Shown here: positions 11,904 to 23,153 of the stretch, in pieces
How positions within the stretch are numbered: position 1 is the stretch's first letter
Layout of the letters: every line of letters starts with the position of its first letter
NCBI GenBank assembly: GCA_963678675.1
Contig: OY783198.1
Location: 1,121,001-1,185,000, forward strand
Source: Xiphydria camelus
Taxonomy: Eukaryota; Arthropoda; Insecta; Hymenoptera; Xiphydriidae
DNA: 64,000 nucleotides
Direction: 5' to 3'
Program-made: the position numbers and the translations under genes
The notes under the pieces: generated by a model
What the model saw: the letters and a program-made list of their open reading frames with translations, nothing else
Databases searched by the model: none
What the model was told of the DNA's origin: nothing

Positions 11904-12169
11904 GTTCTTGGGTTTCTTGGCGCAAGGCAGAAACTGAGAGGAAACCGCGGGGAGGATATAAGGTGAACAAGAGCTACTACTGTCCTCGCTGCAACCGCGG
12001 TTTTACTCAAAAGAAGAACATGTCGAGGCACGTGCGACGCGAATGCGGAATGGCACCCAAGTACAAGTGCCCTTACTGCGAAAAACTGTCCAAGTTCACG
12101 CAAAATATTTACGCGCACATCAGGAAATATCATCCCGATCAAGTGCTTCGCGTCACACATCTGTATTGA
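11904..12169 (+). CDS. lola: V14: lola terminal exon, two fingers
   Basis: 88 codons. The acceptor lies inside a small duplication (ttcttgggttt repeated across the junction). Linker GSWVSWRKAETERKP, basic. F1 helix QKKNMSRH, closing RREC; spacer GMAPKYK; F2 CPYC, helix FTQNIYAH, closing HIRKYH. Tail VTHLY. AATAAA at 12296-12301. Confidence 0.92.
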
Positions 12170-12522
12170 AAATTATTTATAAATGCTTTCCCCCCATTTT
12201 CCTACAAGTTTATTGAAGTGTGTGCAATTACTCTGCCCGTTAACGATGTCCCTCGAAGATCGCAGAACTCAAAGTTCGAATGGCCTCTACTGTCGAATAA
12301 ACGAAACCATGCATACGAATATTTATTGACACAAACGACTTTCTTTATTCGAAAAATTAGCGATTTTTTTATAAGAAAGCTTTGAATAGAAGTCTTCGTA
12401 TTGTTGTCATCTCGTGTCTACTTTTTACTTTAGCTTCCCGTCAAAGTTACGTTACACGTCACATAAACGCACTTGGAATAAGAGTTCGCCATTCTTATCC
12501 GTATCAATTCTGATGCTTTCAG

Positions 12523-12764
12523 GTGTCTCGTGCGCCAGGTCATCGGGATTACTGAAAAAGTTTCCCTGCTTGCAGTGCGGACGGCGCTACGTCCACGCGA
12601 AGAACCTGAGGAGGCACTGTCAGTACGAGTGCGGAAGACCACCGCGCTTTCAGTGCCCTTACTGTCATCTAAAGTCGAACTACCGATTCACCATCTATTT
12701 GCACGTGCGCTCAAAACATCCACATATGGATGTCGCCAGTGTGGATCTGTACGCGGTCGTGTGA
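12523..12764 (+). CDS. lola: V15: lola terminal exon, two fingers
   Basis: 80 codons; short linker GVSCARSSGLLKKFP. F1 helix HAKNLRRH, closing QYEC; spacer GRPPRFQ; F2 CPYC, helix YRFTIYLH, closing HVRSKH. Tail DLYAVV. AATAAA at 12794-12799. Only 228 bases to V16, one of the tightest gaps here. Confidence 0.92.
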
Positions 12765-12992
12765 CTGTACACGCGATCGAAAATATGCATGTGAATAAAG
12801 CGTCATTTTATCAAACCATCTCCGCGTTACATTTGTCGGTGACATCGCGAGATTACCTTCGCATGACAACTCATCGACGCCTTGAAGATATCTGCGTTTA
12901 ACGCGCGTATCGTTTTTTTCACGAATCGCTATACCGCTCGTTCTATAAAATTCGTCGACTCTAATCTATATAGTGATGACGTGTGCTTTCAG

Positions 12993-13267
12993 CTGACTAC
13001 CAAATACCGGCACCCTATTCGGACCAGATCGGCGAAGAAATTCACGTCCACTCTCCGCACCAACGGAACTTTCGGTGTCCCAATTGTTTCAAGTCGTACG
13101 TATGGTTCCACCACTTGCGCAGGCACTTAAAGTTCGAGTGCGGCAAACCGCCGCGTTTCAAGTGCCCTTATTGCGTCTACATGGGAAAACATCGATCCCA
13201 CGTGTACTCGCACATCAAGAATCAGCACCGCGGAGCACAGATCCACGCGATAGAAATGGGAGATTGA
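12993..13267 (+). CDS. lola: V16: lola terminal exon, two fingers
   Basis: 91 codons. Linker ADYQIPAPYSDQIGEE. F1 helix WFHHLRRH, closing KFEC; spacer GKPPRFK; F2 CPYC, helix HRSHVYSH, closing HIKNQH. Tail IHAIEMGD. No exact AATAAA; aatataaaac near 13392 could serve. Confidence 0.92.
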
Positions 13268-14020
13268 AGGTGCAAATTGATAACGGAGTGAATGTGTGCC
13301 AGATGACGGAGTATTGCGAGCCAAGCTGCACGAAAAATATCTTTTTATTTATACACGAAGTTCATGTATATATCATTTTATATACAAACTTCAATATAAA
13401 ACTACGTACCGGCTGACTGATTTGCTCACTTTAATATCCGTTGCGGACGAAAAGACGAATATGGAAGGTATTCTTCGTCGGAAGTTCGTGCCTTCGCACT
13501 AGCTCTCGTACGTCCATATATTCGATTCATGCATTTGTTCTCTTATCGCTTATATTTCTCGGCCTTGCAGATCTTCACTATAAGCATACTATATGTATCT
13601 GTTCTTAACACATTTATCACGTTGTACGTATACTTTCATCCGCATCAATTTACGCGCTTTCTTGCACTGCGGGGTACGCATTTGGGGCTGTGGTATATAA
13701 TATATTGATATTTTCTCTTTGACGATACTGAAATAAATCCCATTTTGTTTATCCTCGGTGAGGGATTCTCCGAACTACCACTACTATGAAATAACGAATA
13801 TTTTTTTAGATGGATTTCCGACACTTCCCATCTCTCGTCCCCTTTTTGACGCGTTACTCGGTCTACACCATCCCGATTCTCGCTTTTCTTCAGACTAATA
13901 AAACTTGTCCGCGTTACGAATTTTTTATATGCCTCCTTTTGCAAAATAAAAAATACAAAAACCTTATTCGTATAATTCGAGATGCTCTAACGTCTGATCC
14001 ACGCTACTTCTTGTCCGCAG
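13268..14020 (+). other. V16 3' UTR and V17 intron
   Basis: AT-rich, no finger coding. One acceptor-like site near 13570 leads to a stop within 13 codons. Nothing else seen. Confidence 0.5.
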
Positions 14021-14220
14021 GATGGATCGCCGACCGACCCTATCCAGGATACCGGCTCATTTATCCCGTCCGACGAAAAGGCGGCTCCGCGAATGTCGGA
14101 CAAAATTTCGGGTGTCCGCATTGTGGATTTTTGAACAAGCGAAAGGATCACATTTACCGGCACATCCGCAGAAAGCATCCTGGCAGTTCCGTTTGTTACG
14201 TGGAGCTGGGCGGGTATTGA
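14021..14220 (+). CDS. lola: V17: lola terminal exon, single finger (F1 missing)
   Basis: 66 codons after acceptor acttcttgtccgcag. A basic linker (LIYPVRRKGG) runs straight to one C2H2 finger, CPHC with helix RKDHIYRH, closing HIRRKH, tail YVELGGY. This is the F2 of the family; no C-x2-C precedes it in any frame of the exon, so F1 is absent. AATAAA at 14357-14362. Confidence 0.85.
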
Positions 14221-14958
14221 GATCGACGTAAGGTCATTCATTCGCTGTCTCAACTGTGTAGATGAATGGACTGACGTCGTTTATGTTGAATTTTAAGCGT
14301 TCGCTAATTAATATCGCGTTAGAATTAAAAATAATATTTTTCTATTAATCACATTTAATAAAATTTAATCGAATTACATGGTTATGCTTAATATTTAAGT
14401 TATTACAATTTATAAGTATTTCGTCATGATTTTTAAATTCTTTGTTGCTTTTGTTTCTTCTATTTTTTCAAATTAAACAACGCAATAAGCAGACTTTCAT
14501 GATGCGCCTTCTTTCACCCATCGTCAATGCAAGCAATTGCAAAATTTAACTGTAAATTCTCTCCAATCTTGGAGCGAAGTCAGAACGATCGATCATTTTT
14601 ATTTATTCATATTTTTGCACGCGTAATCGTTACCGCAATTTACGCGATGAATCGTTCTCCTTCTTCTTTCGACGACTTCTGCGAAATAAAAGAAGCAATA
14701 TATTACGCAAATCTTACCCGACATCGCGCAGGTCTTCGGAGGTGTACGTGTAAAAATGATCCAATTTGTGAGTATATCCGATACCTCGCTATACTTCTTC
14801 ACCCCTAACGAAAGAGAAGTGAAAGAGAGAGAGAGAGAGAGAGAGGCGGCAGGGTTGTAAGAGAGGGATGTGGAATTCGGTGCTAATGATTTTCCCGCTA
14901 AATCGCACAAAAAGAGTCTCGGTACGCTAATCGACGAAAATTGCATTTTCTTTTTCAG
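14221..14958 (+). other. V17 3' UTR and V18 intron
   Basis: AT-rich, with a (GA)n microsatellite at about 14824-14845. No finger coding in either strand. Confidence 0.5.
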
Positions 14959-15266
14959 GCGTTCCACGACAGAAATCGTGGTCGTTGCACCAAGCCTCCA
15001 GGCAGCGTTACGACTACGGCGACTCGAATCGTCATCCTTGTCCCAACTGCTGCCGTAGTTACAAGCACCGCAGCCACATGACTCGTCATTACAGATACGA
15101 GTGCGGAACTGCCCAGCGATTCGAGTGCCCCTATTGCAAGCACCACTTGCGCCAACGCACTCACGTGTGGACGCACATTAGAACCTTCCATCCGAATCAT
15201 GAGCTCTACTGCATCGACGTCGCCACTAACACCGTGTTGACGAGACAGGATAACAGAAACGAATGA
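14959..15266 (+). CDS. lola: V18: lola terminal exon, two fingers
   Basis: 102 codons. F1 begins CPNCC, helix HRSHMTRH, closing RYEC; spacer GTAQRFE; F2 CPYC, helix QRTHVWTH, closing HIRTFH. Tail YCIDVATNTVL recalls the VxGIDVxTN tails of V2 and V3. AATAAA at 15470-15475. Confidence 0.92.
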
Positions 15267-15921
15267 GAAGCTTTCAGACTTCTGTGATGAGATTCATCGT
15301 GCCCTGGCTCAGTGCCTGAAGATCTCGCATGACCGAAAACGTCGTCGAAACACTGAGCCATACATATAGAGAAAACGAAGGAAGAAATCGGGACCGCTCG
15401 ACGTGGTCATCTCTTGACCCCACAAGCCCTGATATTTCATTTTGACCAAAATTTATTCTCAAATCTAATAATAAATGCAGATTTTATTTATTTATATGCA
15501 CTGTCGATAAGGAGTGGTTTTGTCAGGAATCTACCAGGAAACCATAAGATTAATAATATTCTCGAAAACTGGATCGAGCAGCGTTAGAAGACGACACATT
15601 CGATACGTCTAGCGGTCCGATCCGTGCCTTCGTGCAAATGACGAATAAGGTCATCGATGTCTCTGTTTTTTGATCGAAGGCGAATCGAACGCAATAAAAA
15701 GCTTTAGAATTGTTTACAATTACTTGCGAACACCGAGTATTCCCCGATGTAATCAATCGACCCCAACCCTCGAGCCCTTTCACTCGTACACTCTCCAGCC
15801 ACTCTTTATTTTGGATTTCTTTAGCATCTATCTTTCTCTGCTCGTTTAGTATCTTGCCGCCAAAGATCCCCCGTATTGTCCTCCCTGGAATATCATCAGC
15901 CATTACCTTGATTCGTTCCAG
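15267..15921 (+). other. V18 3' UTR and V19 intron
   Basis: No finger coding. The V18 AATAAA and the modest V19 tract cattaccttgattcgttccag are all I can assign. Confidence 0.5.
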
Positions 15922-16235
15922 ATACCAGTCGTAGGGACGCCGCTATGTACGCTGTCCAGAATTTGGATCATTACCGGCGCTTTGGGATGTTCGAGTGCCC
16001 AAACTGTCGCAACGTGTACAAGTGGAAAAAGTCGATGCTGTCCCATCTTCGGCACCGGTGCAGGCAACCGCCGCGATTCGAATGTCCGCATTGCGGTATC
16101 AAGAACTACCAAAAGGTTCACATGATCAGGCACTTGACCGTTCATCATTCGGAGCAGTCGCAGTTCTTTCTCGATACGAAGCTAAACACTTACATAAAAT
16201 TGCACGACGATCCGAAGACTCGCCGATTCGTATAA
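15922..16235 (+). CDS. lola: V19: lola terminal exon, two fingers
   Basis: 104 codons. F1 helix WKKSMLSH, closing RHRC; spacer RQPPRFE; F2 CPHC, helix QKVHMIRH, closing HLTVHH. Longer tail (about 30 residues) with basic and acidic residues ending TRRFV. AATAAA at 16366-16371. Confidence 0.9.
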
Positions 16236-16715
16236 ACTTTTCTTTCATCTATTCTACCGAATGTAGACGTCTCGAAAGGAGAGAGGGATGATTATATATT
16301 AAGGGTTGCGGAAACAAGAAGAGAGGGAGAGCATGTTATTGTACGAAACTTCAACGTCCGTCTGAAATAAAAGCGCCATTATTTTATTGAAATTATCGCC
16401 ACTCTCTCTATGCTCGATATTCTTCATCGGAAGAAAGGTTTTCCGAAAGAGTTCTTCTGCTACAGAACTAATTTAAATTTTCCTATTTTCAGGTGAAAGC
16501 TCGGACCCCGGTGGAAGTATAACGACCCAAAAGCATCTTTTATCTCTTCGCGCGACCCCGAAGACTCGGTAAGATCGCGCTATTTCGCGTTGTTCGCCCT
16601 AATCCGGAGTTACTCGTTCATTTTCCATATTCATTCGTCGCATTCTCGTCTTTCGTCTCCCTTCCGAAACTTCTCGTCGCCCGATTCGCTACATCGGTAC
16701 GTCTCGACGTTTCAG

Positions 16716-17005
16716 ATCTGATGTTCGTGCAACCGGTAAGAATCCATGCAACACGGGATGCCTTCGACCTCGAAAAACGTAGGGCTCGGGAGAGGGGTTC
16801 GTTTCCGTGCAACAGGTGTAGTCGTCCATTTGCACTGAAGCGCAGTCGAGATCGTCACATGAAATACGAATGCGGACACGAGCCAAGATTTCAGTGCCCC
16901 TACTGTCATCTACGCACCAAACAGACCTCACAGATCTACTGCCACATCAGGAATACGCATCCAGGAAAGGATGTCTTCACGATCGACCTCAAGGCAACGG
17001 ATTAA
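16716..17005 (+). CDS. lola: V20: lola terminal exon, two fingers, founder-like member of the tandem family
   Basis: 96 codons. Its linker is its own (DLMFVQPVRIHATRD), but F2 (CPYC, helix QTSQIYCH), tail VFTIDLKATD and 3' flank (gaattgttccaataaaat) match V21-V23. F1 helix LKRSRDRH, closing KYEC. AATAAA at 17097-17102. Inference: V21-V23 arose by duplication of an exon like this with a different linker. Confidence 0.92.
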
Positions 17006-17374
17006 TCGCGAAATAAGCATCTCGATACTTCCGACATCTTCAAGATTCCCGAAATTTGTATCTCTCTCGTCCGTCTGTACTGCGCTGAATTGTTCCAATA
17101 AAATCGCGTGCACTTTCATCGTGGTCGGACGTTTACTCGGGGCGCCGGTCGTCGGTCAGGAAGACGTCCTACTTTTTGCGTCATTTCGTTCAAACGTCGA
17201 CGGGAATTCCACGCTTTATTAACAAGGAGTGTCGCGAAATTCCTCTTCCTTTTCCACTTTCTCTCTATAGGAGGGCTTGGAAGGGCTCGCAGGTTAAACC
17301 GTCGAGTATCGAAACCTTTTCATCCCGCGCATACGATTCCTCGAGACTAACGATATTTGCTTTGACGCTTCCAG

Positions 17375-17781
17375 GTTACTATGCGCCCAGGATGGACCTG
17401 AATTTTCCGCATTCAACGTCCTCCGTCTACGAGGACTCGAGGAGTTCCCAGGAGAACGCGTCGACGCGCGTGACCGAGAACATCGAGCAGGCGGGGGACG
17501 TCGCTATCCGTTACGACCAAACCGTGAGGACTGGTAACTGCAGGATAGTCAGGTCGATTCCGAATCTCATGAAACCCTTCAGTTGCCACAAGTGCGGTCG
17601 GTGCTTCATGGTCAAAGGCAATATGACGAGGCATCTGAACTATGAATGCGGACACGAACCAAGATTCCAGTGCCCCTACTGTCACATGCGCACTAAGCAG
17701 ACCTCGCCGATTTACATGCACATTCGGAAGAAGCATCCAGGAAAAGAAGTCTTCACGATCGACCTCAAGGCAACGGATTAG
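17375..17781 (+). CDS. lola: V21: lola terminal exon, tandem family
   Basis: 135 codons, longest linker of the family (about 70 residues, Ser/Glu-rich, with a MDLNFPHSTSSV start). F1 HKCGRCF with helix VKGNMTRH, closing NYEC; spacer GHEPRFQ; F2 CPYC, helix QTSPIYMH, closing HIRKKH; tail VFTIDLKATD. Near-identical to V22 and V23 including intron and 3' flank. AATAAA at 17875-17880. Confidence 0.93.
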
Positions 17782-18152
17782 TCGCGAAATAAGCATCTCG
17801 ATACTTCCGACATTCTCAAAATTCCCAAAATTTGTCTCCCCCTCTCGTCTGTTTGTACTGCGCTGAATTGTTCCAATAAAATTGCATGCACCTTCATCGT
17901 CGTCGGACGTTTACTCGGGGCGCCAGTCGTCGGCCAGGAAGACGTCCTACCTCTTGCGTCGTTTCTTTCAAGCGTCGACGGGAACTCCACGCTTTATTAA
18001 GAAGAAATGTCGCGAAATTCCTCTTCCTTTTCCACTTCCTCTCTATAGGAGGGCTTGGAAGGGCTCGCAGGTTGAACCGTCGAGTATCGAAACCTTTTGA
18101 TCCCGCGCATACGATTCCTCGAGACTAACGACCTTTGCTTTAACGCTTCCAG

Positions 18153-18559
18153 ATTACTATGTGCCCAGGATGGACCTGAATTTTCCGCATTCAACGTCCT
18201 TCGTCAACGAGGTCTCGAGGAGTTCCCAGGAGAACGCATCGACGCGCGTGACCAAGAACCTCAAGCAGGCGGGGGACGTCGCTATCCGTTACGACCAAAC
18301 CGAGAGGACTGGTAACTCCTGGAAAGTCATGTCGATTCCGAATCTCATGAAACCCTTCAGTTGCCCCAAGTGCGGTCGGTGCTTCATGATCAAAGGCAAT
18401 GTGACGAGGCATCTGAAGTATGAATGCGGACACGAACCAAGATTCCAGTGCCCCTACTGTCACATACGCACTAAGCAGACCTCGCCGATTTACATGCACA
18501 TTCGGAAGAAGCATCCAGGAAAAGAAGTCTTCACGATCGACCTCAAGGCAACGGATTAG
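18153..18559 (+). CDS. lola: V22: lola terminal exon, tandem family
   Basis: 135 codons, a few changes from V21: acceptor attactat, PKCGRCF, helix IKGNVTRH, closing KYEC. F2 keeps QTSPIYMH. Tail VFTIDLKATD. AATAAA at 18653-18658. Same 778-base period on both sides. Confidence 0.93.
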
Positions 18560-18930
18560 ACGCGAAATAAGCATCTCGATACTTCCGACGTTCTCAAAAT
18601 TGCCGAAATTTGTCTCTCTCTCTCGTCTGTTTGTACTGCGCTGAATTGTTCCAATAAAATTGCATGCACCTTCATCGTCGTCGGACGTTTACTCGGGGCG
18701 CCAGTCGTCGGCCAGGAAGACGTCCTACCTCTTGCGTCGTTTCTTTCAAGCGTCGACGAGAACTCCACGCTTTATTAAGAAGAAATGTCGCGAAATTCCT
18801 CTTCCTTTTCCACTTCCTCTCTATAGGAGCGCTTGGAAGGGCTCGCAGGTTGAACCGTCGAGTATCGAAACCTTTTGATCCCGCGCATACGATTCCTCGA
18901 GACTAACGACCTTTGCTTTAACGCTTCCAG

Positions 18931-19337
18931 ATTACTACGTGCCCAGGATGGACCTGAACTTTCCGCATTCAACGTCCTTCGTCAACGAGGACTCGAGGAG
19001 TTCCCAGGAGAACGCATCGACGCACGTGACCGAGAACCTCAAGCAGGCGGGGGACGTCGCTATCCATTACGACCAAACCGAGAGGACTGGTAACTCCTGG
19101 AAAGTCATGACGATTCCGAATCTCATGAAACCCTTCAGTTGCCCCAAGTGCGGTCGGTGCTTCATGATCAAAGGCAATGTGACGAGGCATCTGAAGTATG
19201 AATGCGGACACGAGCCAAGATTTCAGTGCCCCTACTGTCACCTGTGCGCCAAGCGGGCCTCGTCGATTTACATGCACATTCGGAAAAAGCATCCAGGAAA
19301 AGAAGTCTTCACGATCGACCTCAAGGCAACGGCTTAG
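18931..19337 (+). CDS. lola: V23: lola terminal exon, tandem family, altered F2
   Basis: 135 codons. Linker and F1 are nearly those of V22, but the F2 loop and helix start differ in a cluster: HLCAKRASSIYMH in place of HIRTKQTSPIYMH. Tail ends KATA instead of KATD. AATAAA at 19433-19438. Confidence 0.93.
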
Positions 19338-19699
19338 TCGCGAAATAAGCATCTCGATACTTCCGATATCCTCAAAATTCCCGAAATTTGTCTCTCTCTC
19401 TCTCGTCCGTCTGTACTGCGCTGAATTGTTCCAATAAAATCGCGTGCACCTTCATCGTCATCAGACGTTTACTCGGGGCGCCAGGAAGACGTACTACCTT
19501 TTGCGTCGTTTCTTTCAAGCGTTGACGGGAATTCCACGCTTTATTAAGAAAAAATGTCGCGAAATTCCTCTTCCTTTTCCATTTCCTCTCTATAGGAGGG
19601 CTTGGAAGGGCTCGCAGGTTAAACCGTCGAGTGTCGAAACCTTTTGATTCCGCGCATACGATTCCTCGAGACTAACGACCTTCGCTTTAACGCTTCCAG

Positions 19700-20100
19700 G
19701 TTACTATGCGCCTAGGATGGACCTGAATTTTCCGCATTCAACGTCCTCCGTCAACGAGGACTCGAGGAGTTCCCAGGAGAACGCGTCGACGCGCGTGACC
19801 GAGAGCCTCGAGCAGGCGGGTGACGTCGCTATCCGTTACGACCAAACCGTGAGGACTGGTAACTCCTGGAAAATCATGTCGATTCCGAATCTCATGAAAC
19901 CCTTCGGTTGCCCCAAGTGCGGTCGGTGCTTCACGGTCAAAGGCAACATGACGAGGCATCTGAAGTACGAGTGCGGGCAGGAACCGCGATTCCAGTGCCC
20001 CTATTGTGAATTTCGCAGCAAGCAAACATCCAACGTCATGTCTCACATCAGGACACGACACACCGGGGCTAGAGTTTACGTTGTTCACCTCAAGTATTAA
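19700..20100 (+). CDS. lola: V24: lola terminal exon, mosaic of two families
   Basis: 133 codons. Linker and F1 belong to the V21-V23 family (helix VKGNMTRH). From the F1-F2 spacer on (GQEPRFQ, FRSKQTSNVMSH, TGARVYVVHLKY) it matches V27 instead, at DNA level as well. The tail lacks TIDLKATD. No AATAAA nearby, and the 3' flank no longer follows the tandem unit. Confidence 0.93.
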
Positions 20101-20687
20101 GATGAATGAGACCATGCGAGTTTCATTTAGAATGCTTTCCATTGTAGTGGCGACGGGCCATACTTCGCCATAAAATATGTATTGTACAATACATACACTT
20201 TTAGGAATTGGTCACTCGACGTCGACTGGTAAAGATCGAAAAAATGCGAGCGATATTGACTTAAATCCTACATTTTTTATTTCCAAGTGCGCTTCATCCA
20301 TCCACGCGCAAAATGTAAAAGGCGCGAGAGAAGCGAGAAGAATGGAGGGAATAAAATTGATTTCGAATGTTGTATTTATTAAACGATCCTCTCACGCGAA
20401 AATATTTGAACCTTGTATCTCATTAAATTCCTCGTGTGAAACTGATAGTGAATCGAAATTCGGTACGAGGATCCTTGTATTGTACGTGGGAGGCCGGAAT
20501 AGCGATGGTATATGTATGTTTTATGGGAAGCATAAATATGTGATATTTTTTTTTAGCAGTAAAGTAACAGTATTTATGTATTGTCGAAGTCGAGGGAACA
20601 AAGAAGAGGCTCGGGTAACTCGAGCAACAAAAGCCTGAACTTTTTCCCCCGAAATAACGCTCATACGAATCTTTCGAAACTTTTCAG

Positions 20688-20989
20688 ATCCCTGCTTCTT
20701 AACAACTCAACGTTCTTCTGGTTACTTCAGCTCGCATGCCTCGACGAGCACCAGCCGTAAGCGCAGCTACAAACGTTCCGATCATGCTTACCACTGTCCC
20801 AACTGCGGGAAGGGCTACACAACGAAGTGCACTATGAAACGGCACTTCACAAAGGAATGCGGCCAGGAACCGCGCTACCAGTGTCCCTACTGTCCTTATC
20901 GCAGTAAGCGGGGCTCAAATGTCACCGGTCACGTGATGGGAGTACACCAGGGAATGAATATTTACTACATTGATCTCGGAAAGCTTTGA
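20688..20989 (+). CDS. lola: V25: lola terminal exon, two fingers (no internal start)
   Basis: 100 codons from acceptor gaaacttttcag. Ser/Thr-rich linker then basic SRKRSYKR. F1 helix TKCTMKRH, closing TKEC; spacer GQEPRYQ; F2 CPYCPYRSK, helix RGSNVTGH, closing HVMGVH. Tail YYIDLGKL. Paired with V26 by linker and fingers. AATAAA at 21069-21074. Confidence 0.92.
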
Positions 20990-21268
20990 TATGTATCTTC
21001 CGAGAAGCGAAATATTGCTACTTTTTTTCAAGCGAGCAACGAAAGAAAAAATGGGAAAAATGAGAAGAAATAAAGCGGATCTCGAAAGTTGCAGACGTTG
21101 AAAGATCTTTTTGAGTTTCCCTTATCGTCGACTTTAGCTACAACTCTCGTATATCTTGCATGTAACTTATTAGAGACAGTATGAAGAGGAACGTCGGTGT
21201 CCGGTGATTAAGAGTCAGAGTTCTCTCTTTCGGTAATACTGATTCGCTTTTTCTTGCAAACTTTTCAG

Positions 21269-21570
21269 GTCTCTACCCCTCGACAATTCAGCCTCATCGG
21301 GCCCCCATCTCAACGAGGTCCTCGAAGAACGGCAGCAAAAGCCGCGTGTACAAACATTCGAGCTATGTCTTCCATTGCCCGAAATGCAGCAAGGGCTTCA
21401 CAGCGATGCGGAATATGAAACGACACTTTAGAAATGAATGTGGTCGGGAACCGCGCTACCAGTGTCCCTATTGCCACTTCCGCAGCAAGCATAGTTCGAG
21501 CGTGTTGGTTCATTTGAGGACTCTCCACGCTGGATTGAAACCTTACTACGTCGATGTCATGAAACTTTAA
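21269..21570 (+). CDS. lola: V26: lola terminal exon, two fingers
   Basis: 100 codons, same length as V25. Linker starts GLYPSTIQPHR and ends SSKNGSKSR. F1 helix AMRNMKRH, closing RNEC; spacer GREPRYQ; F2 CPYC, helix HSSSVLVH, closing HLRTLH. Tail YYVDVMKL. Its 3' flank (gagtgtacacgtt) resembles that of V27, so the duplication includes intergenic sequence. Confidence 0.92.
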
Positions 21571-21986
21571 TACGTATCGAGGATCGATATCGATATCTTC
21601 CGAAGAGGAGTGAAGATATTCTTTCGTGACTCTCTTTGCGCGTGCACTACTTCTTGTTTGTTTATTCCTCGCGTACCCGTTAATGACCATATATGGGTAA
21701 AAAATCGCGAGTATTTATATTTCTATACTTCCTCTGTTAATACACTTAATGCTACTAAACTGAGTGTACACGTTAAAACTTACTAAATTTGGCATGCTAA
21801 AAGATGCGTTCGTTAGCGATATGACGAATTTCGATGTGAAAATTTACGTAAAACTTAAAGAGAAACCGCTGCAACGGCGTCCTCTCCCCCCCCCTTCTCA
21901 CTCTCTCTACAGCGAAGAAAAAATAACTCTTCGGGCAAAGTTTCCGCTGAGAATTTGACGAGCAGGATTTATCTCCTTTTTTTCAG

Positions 21987-22288
21987 GGCTTCGACAGCTG
22001 GAGCCTCTCGTGAACTTCTTGCCTTCGGGGATCGGTTTAATAGGAAACGATGGTTTACCGTGTTCGCCACAGAAGACGCGTTACTACTGTCCCAAGTGCA
22101 ATCACGGCTTCACCCTGAAGAGTAACCGCAATCGTCATCTGAAGTACGAGTGTGGCCAGGAACCGCGATTCCAGTGTCCTTACTGCGAGCTTCGCAGCAA
22201 GCAAACGTCCAACGTCATGGCCCATATCAGAACGCGACACATGGGGGCTAGAGTTTACGTTGTTCGTCTCGATCCAGAGAAGGATTAA
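21987..22288 (+). CDS. lola: V27: lola terminal exon, two fingers
   Basis: 100 codons. Linker GLRQLEPLVNFLPSG is shared with V28 (ELRQLDPFANFLFSG). F1 CNHGF with helix LKSNRNRH, closing KYEC; spacer GQEPRFQ; F2 CPYC, helix QTSNVMAH, closing HIRTRH. Tail ARVYVVRLDPEKD. AATAAA at 22446-22451. Confidence 0.93.
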
Positions 22289-22860
22289 AAGAAATCGACC
22301 CTGCGAAAATTGGAATGCTCTTCGAGGGTCGACGTGTATATTCTAACGAGGAGTGAAGATATTTTTCTTTCAGTTCTCATCATCTGTTATACACATAAAT
22401 TCACGACGAGGGCCTCGTGTGTACCTCACTTTCGTTTTTGCATCGAATAAATACTACTACACGAATATAGTTCTCGAGAGAAACAGATCTCGCGACGATT
22501 TCTTCCACGTCTCTCTTCGTGCATTCGCCTTTCTTTCTGTGTGTTTATTTTTAGTACACGCATTGGTGCCTGTGTGAGTGGTTCACGAACATTTATGTTG
22601 CTACTCTCTTTCTTTAATACATACACCTACTAAATGGAGTGTACGCATCGTTACTTGCTAGATCGATTGAAGAGCGTGGCATTGCGAAAACAAGCTCGTT
22701 AGCGGTATATCGAGTTTTAATGTAGGAATTCGCGTAGAATTTTTCGAGAAAATTCACCGCGATTGTGTATCTTCTTTACGGCGAGGGAATGAAATAACTC
22801 CTCGCGCGGGCCAAATTTCCGCTGAGAATCTGACGAGCAGGACTTGTCTCCATTTTTCAG

Positions 22861-23153
22861 AGCTTCGGCAGCTGGATCCGTTCGCGAACTTCTTGTTTTC
22901 GGGAATTGGTTTAATGGGAAACGACGCTCTATCGTGTCTACCGGAGAAGACGCGTTACTACTGCCCCAAATGCAATCACGGCTTCACCCTGAAGAGTAAT
23001 CGCAATCGACATTTGAAGTACGAATGCGGTCACGAGCCGAGGTTCAAGTGTCCCTACTGCGAGCTGCGCAGCAAGCAGACCTCGCAGATCTACTGCCACA
23101 TCAGGAAGAAGCATGCTGGCGCGAGTGTTTACTTCGTAGACCTGCAGACGTAA
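22861..23153 (+). CDS. lola: V28: lola terminal exon, mosaic sister of V27
   Basis: 97 codons. Linker and F1 (LKSNRNRH) follow V27, but F2 (spacer GHEPRFK, helix QTSQIYCH) follows V20, the reverse of the swap in V24. Tail VYFVDLQT. AATAAA at 23281-23286. Confidence 0.93.

Larger units (their letters stand above)
17375..20100 (+). repeat. Tandem segmental duplication, ~778-base unit, four copies
   Basis: Acceptor-to-acceptor distances are 778, 778 and 769 bases for V21 to V24. Exon, 3' flank (ctgaattgttccaataaaat) and following intron (actcggggcgcca, ctctctataggag) repeat almost unchanged. The fourth intron carries a small deletion near 19480. V20 shares only F2, tail and 3' flank. Confidence 0.95.
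21987..23153 (+). repeat. Tandem duplication of a lola exon with flanks (V27/V28), ~874-base period
   Basis: The acceptor regions cgctgagaat-tgacgagcagga are shared at about 21948 and 22822, and linkers and F1 are nearly identical. F2 differs in origin between the two copies (see V28). Confidence 0.9.

Noticed and set aside
20177..20638. 153-codon open frame after V24
   Set aside because: No acceptor in phase at its start, no finger, no recognisable domain; sits in the V24 3' flank.
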